Shown here: in pieces, positions 14,171 to 18,013 of the stretch
Position numbering within the stretch: the stretch's first letter is position 1
How the letters are laid out: each line of letters starts with the position of its first letter
Assembly: GCA_016293645.1 (NCBI GenBank)
Contig: JAEDDW010000034.1
Span: forward strand, 1-18,013
Length of the DNA: 18,013 nt
Reading direction: 5' to 3'
Source of the DNA: Treponema sp.
Lineage (GTDB): Bacteria; Spirochaetota; Spirochaetia; Treponematales; Treponemataceae
Position numbers and translations under genes: made by a program
Notes under the pieces: model-generated
Seen by the model: only the letters and a program-made list of their open reading frames with translations
What the model was told of the DNA's origin: nothing
Databases searched by the model: none

Positions 14171-14264
14171 TCCATTTTTGATACAGATTATTTTAAGAAA
14201 GATGGATTTTTCCTCCATTTTGTCAAAAATCTCTATAAAAAATATGGCATTAAAAATAAAATAA

Positions 14265-14273
14265 TGATATAGT
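14265..14273 (+). promoter_or_regulatory. Extended -10 of the response-regulator gene, leaderless geometry
   Basis: TGaTATAGT: a TG dinucleotide, one base, then TATAGT (14268-14273, 5 of 6 to consensus). Seven nt separate it from ATG 14281, and these (TTGCGTC) contain no ribosome binding site. The expected start of transcription is at or next to the A of ATG. A weak TGGCAT lies 17 nt upstream as a possible -35. The preceding 95 nt after recX hold only AT-rich sequence with short repeats of TCCATTTT and no clear terminator. Confidence 0.5.
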
Positions 14274-14280
14274 TTGCGTC

Positions 14281-14898
14281 ATGGAAAAAGGCGAAGAGAG
14301 ACCGGTTGTCTATTCAGCGCTGGAAGTTGCCAATTATTGTGGCGTTGTAAACCAGACAGCAATCAACTGGATAAAAAATGGGCATTTGAAAGCATATAAA
14401 ACTCCTGGTGGTCAGTTCCGTGTGTATCCTGATGATCTGGCTGAATTCATGACTGAACGAAAGATGCGTGTTCCTGATGACGTGCTTGTTCAGTGTACAA
14501 AAAATTCCCAGGAAAATAGAAAAATCAAGATTCTTTTTGTTGATGATGATGAAAGTTTCAACAATGTAAGCGTTTCAATCCTTAGAAAAAGCATGCCTGA
14601 TGCTGAGATCTATCAGGCTTTCGATGGTTTTGAGGCCGGATCTATGACCGTTAAAAAGCAGCCTGACTGCCTTATTCTTGATCTCAGTCTTCCAGGCATA
14701 GACGGAATCAGGATCTGCCATACAGTCAAAACGAGTGATGCTTTTGGAAATCCTGAAATCATTGTCGTTACTGCGATGGAAGATCCTGAACTTGAACAGA
14801 CCTGCCGTGACCTTGGTGTAAAGCATTTCTTTCATAAACCTGTTTTCATTCCGGAACTGGTTACGGCGGTCAAAGATGTTCTTGGCATAAGCAAATAA
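14281..14898 (+). CDS. Response regulator with N-terminal excisionase-type HTH and C-terminal receiver domain
   Basis: A 205-residue probable transcription regulator. Residues about 10-60 form a winged helix of the excisionase/MerR-like (HTH_17) type: YSALEVANYCGVVNQTAINW, then GHLKAYKTPGGQFRVYPDDL. Residues about 82-203 form a complete receiver domain: acidic pocket D88-D90 (ILFVDDDES), phospho-acceptor D134 (LILDLSLPGIDG), T164 (VVTA) and K186 (FHKP). All key residues are present, so phosphorylation is likely. The order is the reverse of the common OmpR and NarL layouts, where the receiver comes first. No histidine kinase is adjacent, so it is an orphan here. It ends 2 nt before the convergent sppA stop. 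The start has no Shine-Dalgarno and appears leaderless. Target genes cannot be told from sequence. Confidence 0.88.
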   Translation: MEKGEERPVVYSALEVANYCGVVNQTAINWIKNGHLKAYKTPGGQFRVYPDDLAEFMTERKMRVPDDVLVQCTKNSQENRKIKILFVDDDESFNNVSVSILRKSMPDAEIYQAFDGFEAGSMTVKKQPDCLILDLSLPGIDGIRICHTVKTSDAFGNPEIIVVTAMEDPELEQTCRDLGVKHFFHKPVFIPELVTAVKDVLGISK

Positions 14899-14900
14899 AA

Positions 14901-15950
14901 TCAATCCATCAGATCGCAGTAATATGCCGGAAATGGAATTTTGTTTTCCAGTCTGCTTTCAACGGCTGATGGGAGGACTGCACTGCCCACAGATGTTTTT
15001 CTCATTTCCTTTGCGAATCCCATGAGAAGATTGTAGAAATTCTCCGGTTTTGTATATGAGTAATCCACGACTTCATAATCAGCAAAATCGTATTCCTTGC
15101 GTTTCATGGCATCCACCAGGTCTTCCATTGATCCGGTGCTGTCGATGAGTTTGTTTTCCATTGCCTGCTTGGCTGTGTAGATTCTTCCGTCTGCAAGTTC
15201 AATGACCTCATCCTTTGTCATTTTTCTTCCGTCTGAAACAACTTCAACAAAACGTTCGTAACCGTCGTCACAGATTGACTGCATGATCATTTCCTGTTCC
15301 TGTGTCAGAGGCTCGCTTACGGAGCCCATGATCTTGTTGCGGCCAGAATGGATTGTCTTCATCTTGATTCCGTATCTGTCCATGAGCTGGGAAAGGTCTA
15401 CAAACTGTCCGCAGATTACACCGATTGAACCTACAAGGGAATTCCTGTTGGCCATGATGTAGTCGGAAGAACATGCGATGTAGTATCCGCCGCTGGCTGC
15501 AAGATTCTTGAAGTAGGCGTAGACCGGGCGCGAAGTCTGTTTCTTGTAGTCACAAAGCGCAATGTATGTCTCGTCTGCCTCGTAAAGTCCGCCGCCGGGA
15601 GAATTAACGGTCAGGATGATACCCTTGTTGTTCTTGTCTTCCTGAAGTTCCTTGATCGTTTCGCAGATCCACTTCTGGTTGTATGTGTCCCCGGTTTCCG
15701 CAATCATTCCGGTGATTTCAATACGGGCGATGTATTCGTTCTTTGGAAGTTTTATCTTCGCATTTTTTCCGACAAACCTGCTCATGAAGTTTTTGTTGGT
15801 GTCTTCAATGGATTTGAATTCAGCTTTTGGTTTTTCGTTTTCATTTGAAGCTGAAATTTTTTTTGCGGCGGTATTGATTCCGCTTATTACTGCTATGGCA
15901 ATTATAGCGGAAAAAATTATCGATCCGCTGTTGAATTTTCTAAATCGCAT
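14901..15950 (-). CDS. sppA: Signal peptide peptidase SppA (membrane serine protease)
   Basis: A 349-residue membrane-anchored protease of family S49 that degrades leftover signal peptides. ATG 15950 is chosen, with AGGAG at 15962-15958 placed 7 nt upstream; the longer frame to TTG 15977 would start before that site and inside the previous gene. One N-terminal membrane helix (about 9-27). The single protease domain contains IILTVNSPGGGLYEADETY (about 111-129), the catalytic serine in NLAASGGYYIA (S153), and the catalytic lysine in HSGRNKIMGS (K206). The 53-residue Ser-Lys spacing is close to that of Bacillus SppA. It is the short, one-domain form, not the duplicated E. coli form. It is last in a three-gene unit after the DUF975-like gene. 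Confidence 0.93.
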   Translation of the reverse strand: MRFRKFNSGSIIFSAIIAIAVISGINTAAKKISASNENEKPKAEFKSIEDTNKNFMSRFVGKNAKIKLPKNEYIARIEITGMIAETGDTYNQKWICETIKELQEDKNNKGIILTVNSPGGGLYEADETYIALCDYKKQTSRPVYAYFKNLAASGGYYIACSSDYIMANRNSLVGSIGVICGQFVDLSQLMDRYGIKMKTIHSGRNKIMGSVSEPLTQEQEMIMQSICDDGYERFVEVVSDGRKMTKDEVIELADGRIYTAKQAMENKLIDSTGSMEDLVDAMKRKEYDFADYEVVDYSYTKPENFYNLLMGFAKEMRKTSVGSAVLPSAVESRLENKIPFPAYYCDLMD

Positions 15951-15966
15951 TTTTTTTCTCCTATGG

Positions 15967-16602
15967 TCATTTTTCAAAATCGGCAGGCGTTAGTTTTCCG
16001 GTTCTTAGGGCTTCCTGTTTGAGATAATAGTAGGCGTCGGTGAAAGTCATCGTCATGTACGGAATTACCCAGATGAAAAGGATTCCGCATGTGAGGATGC
16101 TCAGAAAATTCCATCCTATGAAAGTGAGCGTGAGGACAAAAAGATCGGCCTTGTGTCCCTTCGTCAGTACTTTGCTTATGTTCATTGCCTTAATGATGCC
16201 GACATCCGGATTCTCGGAAAGGATGTAGAACATCTGCGAATAGGCAAAGCCTTTTACGATTCCGGGGATAACAAAAAGGAAAGACCAGATGGTGATCCAC
16301 AACGACATCCAGAGAAAAGCAAGAGTTCCCCTGATGAACTGTGAGAATCCGCTTATGAAATCCGAATATGTCACCGGATTGGAATAGAGGAAAAGCATTC
16401 TGTAGAGGCTGGTTATGGCAAGAATCGATGAGCCGTAAACAAAGGCAGAGATGAAAAATCCCGCCGTACCTTCAGTCATGAATGTGCTTGAACTTGTGAT
16501 CGTGAAGATGACAAGCATTGTCAGTGTAACAAGGCATGGAGTCTTCCATCTGCCTTTAAGCTGGGAGAGGGCTGCCTTCTTGAAATCTTTTGAATCAAAC
16601 AT
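15967..16602 (-). CDS. DUF975-like integral membrane protein
   Basis: A 211-residue multi-pass membrane protein. ATG 16602 has AGGAG 8 nt upstream. The N-terminus (FKKAALSQLKGRWKTPCLV) and the C-terminal block (AMNISKVLTKGHKADLFVL, then IGWNFLSILTCGILFIWVIP and YMTMTFTDAYYYL) match the pattern of DUF975 proteins, which have no established function. About five to six hydrophobic segments are present, around 20-40, 47-72, 92-118, 150-170 and 170-195. The stop lies 16 nt before the sppA start, with the sppA ribosome binding site between them, so the two are one operon. The pairing with SppA may point to envelope maintenance, which is inference. Confidence 0.75.
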   Translation of the reverse strand: MFDSKDFKKAALSQLKGRWKTPCLVTLTMLVIFTITSSSTFMTEGTAGFFISAFVYGSSILAITSLYRMLFLYSNPVTYSDFISGFSQFIRGTLAFLWMSLWITIWSFLFVIPGIVKGFAYSQMFYILSENPDVGIIKAMNISKVLTKGHKADLFVLTLTFIGWNFLSILTCGILFIWVIPYMTMTFTDAYYYLKQEALRTGKLTPADFEK

Positions 16603-16630
16603 TTTGTGTACTCCTGTAAAAAGTCTGAAT

Positions 16631-17194
16631 TTATTTTGCGTTGCCGACTGCTTCTTTCAGCAGCTGCGAATAATATCTTGTCTCTATGTCTTTTTCTGAC
16701 AGCCCGCATTTCTCAAGAATTTTCCTGAGTTTTTTCTGGGCTTCTTCCACGGCCTTGCTGTCACCGTCATCGCTGAGGATTTCTATTTCAAGAAACCATC
16801 CCAAAGGCGGAACCATGCACAGCTCAAGAGTTGCTCCATCAAAGAGCCAGTCGCGGACTTCCTTGTGCTTTTTCAATGATACGACATAGCCCTCGTCCTC
16901 CAGGAATTTCAACAGCGGTTCTGGATTTTCCACTGCCGTCTCAAGTTCTTCGTTGACCTCTGTTGCAGTTCCGTCGGAAGAAATGATGTTTTCCTTCTTT
17001 TTATATGTAACAAGCCAGCTTTTGTTTTTACCGCATGTTTCAAGGCGGAACCTGATTTTGCGGCCCTTGAGTGACGAATTGACATAATAGGTGTCGTCAC
17101 GAACTACGCTGCGTTCAAAGGTTGCAAAAGTACCGATGAGTTTTTCAACGGTGCAGACATCCGCAACCCGTGCCTTGAGTTCAATTTCTTTCAT
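16631..17194 (-). CDS. CYTH-domain protein (CyaB / triphosphate tunnel enzyme family)
   Basis: A 187-residue single-domain CYTH protein. The family signature EIELKAR (ExExK type) is at residues 3-9. Further conserved charged residues follow in strands of the triphosphate tunnel: GRKIRFRLE (about 44-52), WLVTYKKKE (about 60-68), KKHKEVRDWLFDGATLELC (about 108-126), LGWFLEIEI (about 131-139) and the closing TRYYSQLLKE. CYTH enzymes bind triphosphates with metal ions; members are class IV adenylate cyclases, thiamine triphosphatases or tripolyphosphatases, and sequence alone does not tell which. The ending and the WFLEIE block look most like CyaB. It is first in a unit with the DUF975-like gene (28-nt gap) and sppA. 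The ATG has no Shine-Dalgarno; an extended -10 lies 6 nt upstream. Confidence 0.82.
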   Translation of the reverse strand: MKEIELKARVADVCTVEKLIGTFATFERSVVRDDTYYVNSSLKGRKIRFRLETCGKNKSWLVTYKKKENIISSDGTATEVNEELETAVENPEPLLKFLEDEGYVVSLKKHKEVRDWLFDGATLELCMVPPLGWFLEIEILSDDGDSKAVEEAQKKLRKILEKCGLSEKDIETRYYSQLLKEAVGNAK

Positions 17195-17200
17195 ATCAAT

Positions 17201-17208
17201 ATAGTAGC
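17201..17208 (-). promoter_or_regulatory. Extended -10 of the CYTH-DUF975-sppA unit, leaderless geometry
   Basis: On the minus strand, TGC (ending at 17207) precedes TACTAT (17206-17201), then ATTGAT, then ATG at 17194. The 6-nt gap puts the transcription start on the start codon. A T-rich run lies just upstream; TTGTTT (17232-17227) is 20 nt away, too far for a standard -35. Confidence 0.45.
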
Positions 17209-17259
17209 ATTTTTTTTTCCTTGGGAAAACAAGGGCATGGGGTTTTACTGACTATTTAA

Positions 17260-17288
17260 TTGCATATTTTGCCATTTGAAATTATACT
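17260..17288 (+). promoter_or_regulatory. Putative promoter of ilvD
   Basis: TATACT (17283-17288, 5 of 6 to the -10 consensus) lies 17 nt after TTGCAT (17260-17265). Transcription would begin near 17295, leaving a 36-nt leader with the Shine-Dalgarno GAGG (17319-17322). The leader is too short for a T-box or a peptide attenuator, so no such control is seen. Confidence 0.5.
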
Positions 17289-17330
17289 GAAAAAACTTAA
17301 ATCACATTTAATTTTTTCGAGGCAAATACT

Positions 17331-18013
17331 ATGGCAAAGAAATCAGACAACGCATGCAAAGGTGTAGCACGCGCACCACATCGTTCACTTTATTACGCAT
17401 CAGGATACACTGATGAAGAACTTGACCAGCCGATGGTTGGTATCATCTGCGCAAAGAACGAACTTATTCCAGGTCACATTGAACTTGACCGCATCGCAGA
17501 AGCCGTAAAGGCAGGTGTACGCATGGCAGGCGGAACTCCTATCGAATTCCCAGCCATCGGTGTCTGTGACGGTATCGCCATGGGACATGAAGGAATGAAG
17601 TATTCCCTCGTAACACGTGAGCTCATCGCCGACAGCGTTGAATGTGTTGCAAAGGCACATCAGTTCGATGCCCTCGTAATGATTCCTAACTGCGACAAGA
17701 TTGTTCCGGGTATGCTCATGGCAGCTGCCCGCCTTGACCTTCCTACAGTATTTGTTTCAGGCGGTCCAATGATGCCAGGCCATCTTGCGGGAAAGGATCC
17801 GTCAAATCCATATTCAGGAAAGAACCTTTCACTTACAGACATGTTTGAAGCTGTCGGCGGTCTTGCAGTAGGCAAGGTTACTGAAGCTCAGCTTAAGGAA
17901 ATGGAACACCGTGCTTGTCCTGGTTGCGGTGCATGTTCAGGAATGTTTACGGCAAACTCTATGAACTGCCTTACAGAAGTTCTCGGTCTTGGCTTGCCAG
18001 GTAACGGAACAAT
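17331..18013 (+). CDS. ilvD: Dihydroxy-acid dehydratase, N-terminal part (partial)
   Basis: The first 227 codons of dihydroxy-acid dehydratase, the iron-sulphur enzyme that makes the 2-keto acids for valine, isoleucine and leucine; the gene continues beyond the window. ATG 17331 has GAGG 8 nt upstream. Diagnostic blocks: PMVGIICAKNELIPGH (about 35-50), FPAIGVCDGIAMGHEGMKYS (about 74-93), NCDKIVPGMLMAAARL (about 123-138, with a cluster cysteine and the metal-binding lysine), FVSGGPM and RACPGCGACSGMFTANSMNC (about 194-213, with another cluster cysteine). The PGH in place of PCN resembles the oxygen-sensitive 4Fe-4S type of E. coli, fitting an anaerobe. Codon use is as restricted as in rplM and rpsI, suggesting high expression. 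No other ilv or leu gene is in the window. Confidence 0.96.
   Translation, partial: MAKKSDNACKGVARAPHRSLYYASGYTDEELDQPMVGIICAKNELIPGHIELDRIAEAVKAGVRMAGGTPIEFPAIGVCDGIAMGHEGMKYSLVTRELIADSVECVAKAHQFDALVMIPNCDKIVPGMLMAAARLDLPTVFVSGGPMMPGHLAGKDPSNPYSGKNLSLTDMFEAVGGLAVGKVTEAQLKEMEHRACPGCGACSGMFTANSMNCLTEVLGLGLPGNGT

Noticed and set aside
13259..14218. A 319-codon open frame on the minus strand across rpsI and recX
   Set aside because: Both genes on the plus strand are clear family members; the antisense frame is Phe/Lys-rich with no domain and is a codon-bias shadow.
15951..15977. TTG start for SppA adding nine residues
   Set aside because: The AGGAG at 15962-15958 fits ATG 15950, and the longer frame would overlap the end of the DUF975-like gene.

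Overview
The window looks like core chromosome of a spirochaete of the genus Treponema. It is moderately AT-rich, tightly packed and free of obvious phage or insertion-sequence genes. Three things point there. The alanyl-tRNA synthetase ends directly after its editing domain. groES stands alone without groEL. From memory, the set alaS / exported SurA-like protein / nusB / TPR lipoprotein / groES, and the set rplM-rpsI-recX, recall Treponema pallidum gene neighbourhoods. The assignment rests on protein style and gene order, not on a database search.

Layout. Positions 1-3839 (+) hold a run of co-oriented genes: the alaS 3' end, a secreted SurA-like chaperone, nusB and a large TPR lipoprotein that overlaps nusB by 4 nt. 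groES (3914-4186) follows with its own promoter, a perfect 19-nt palindrome at the expected start of transcription, and a strong intrinsic terminator. A short sigma-70-family factor (4421-5272) comes next, preceded by a near-perfect sigma-54 (-24/-12) promoter match. On the minus strand, a two-gene yggT-recG unit (8121-5293) and dnaE (12232-8495) flank a 373-bp intergenic island. The island contains two kinds of repeat and a possible small repeat-coding ORF. Divergent from dnaE are a two-helix membrane protein (12307-12537), then rplM-rpsI-recX behind a strong extended -10 promoter, then an unusual response regulator with DNA-binding domain first and receiver second (14281-14898). Convergent to it on the minus strand is an apparent operon of a CYTH-domain protein, a DUF975-like membrane protein and a signal-peptide-peptidase SppA (17194-14901). 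ilvD starts at 17331 and runs off the end.

The genes cover translation (alaS, rplM, rpsI), transcription (nusB, two types of sigma signal, a response regulator), replication and repair (dnaE, recG, recX), envelope proteostasis (SurA-like, SppA, TPR lipoprotein, YggT), chaperoning (groES) and branched-chain amino-acid synthesis (ilvD).

The most interesting pattern concerns start sites. Four separate transcription units (yggT-recG, dnaE, the response regulator and the CYTH operon) have no Shine-Dalgarno sequence, but each has a -10-like hexamer ending 6 or 7 nt before the ATG. That is the geometry expected of leaderless mRNAs. Their neighbours (groES, the sigma factor, rplM, rpsI, ilvD, sppA) have clear Shine-Dalgarno sequences. 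The other notable items are the sigma-54-type promoter on the sigma factor gene, the groES palindrome, and the 81-bp in-frame repeat between yggT and dnaE. No tRNA, rRNA, CRISPR array or clear mobile-element gene was seen.
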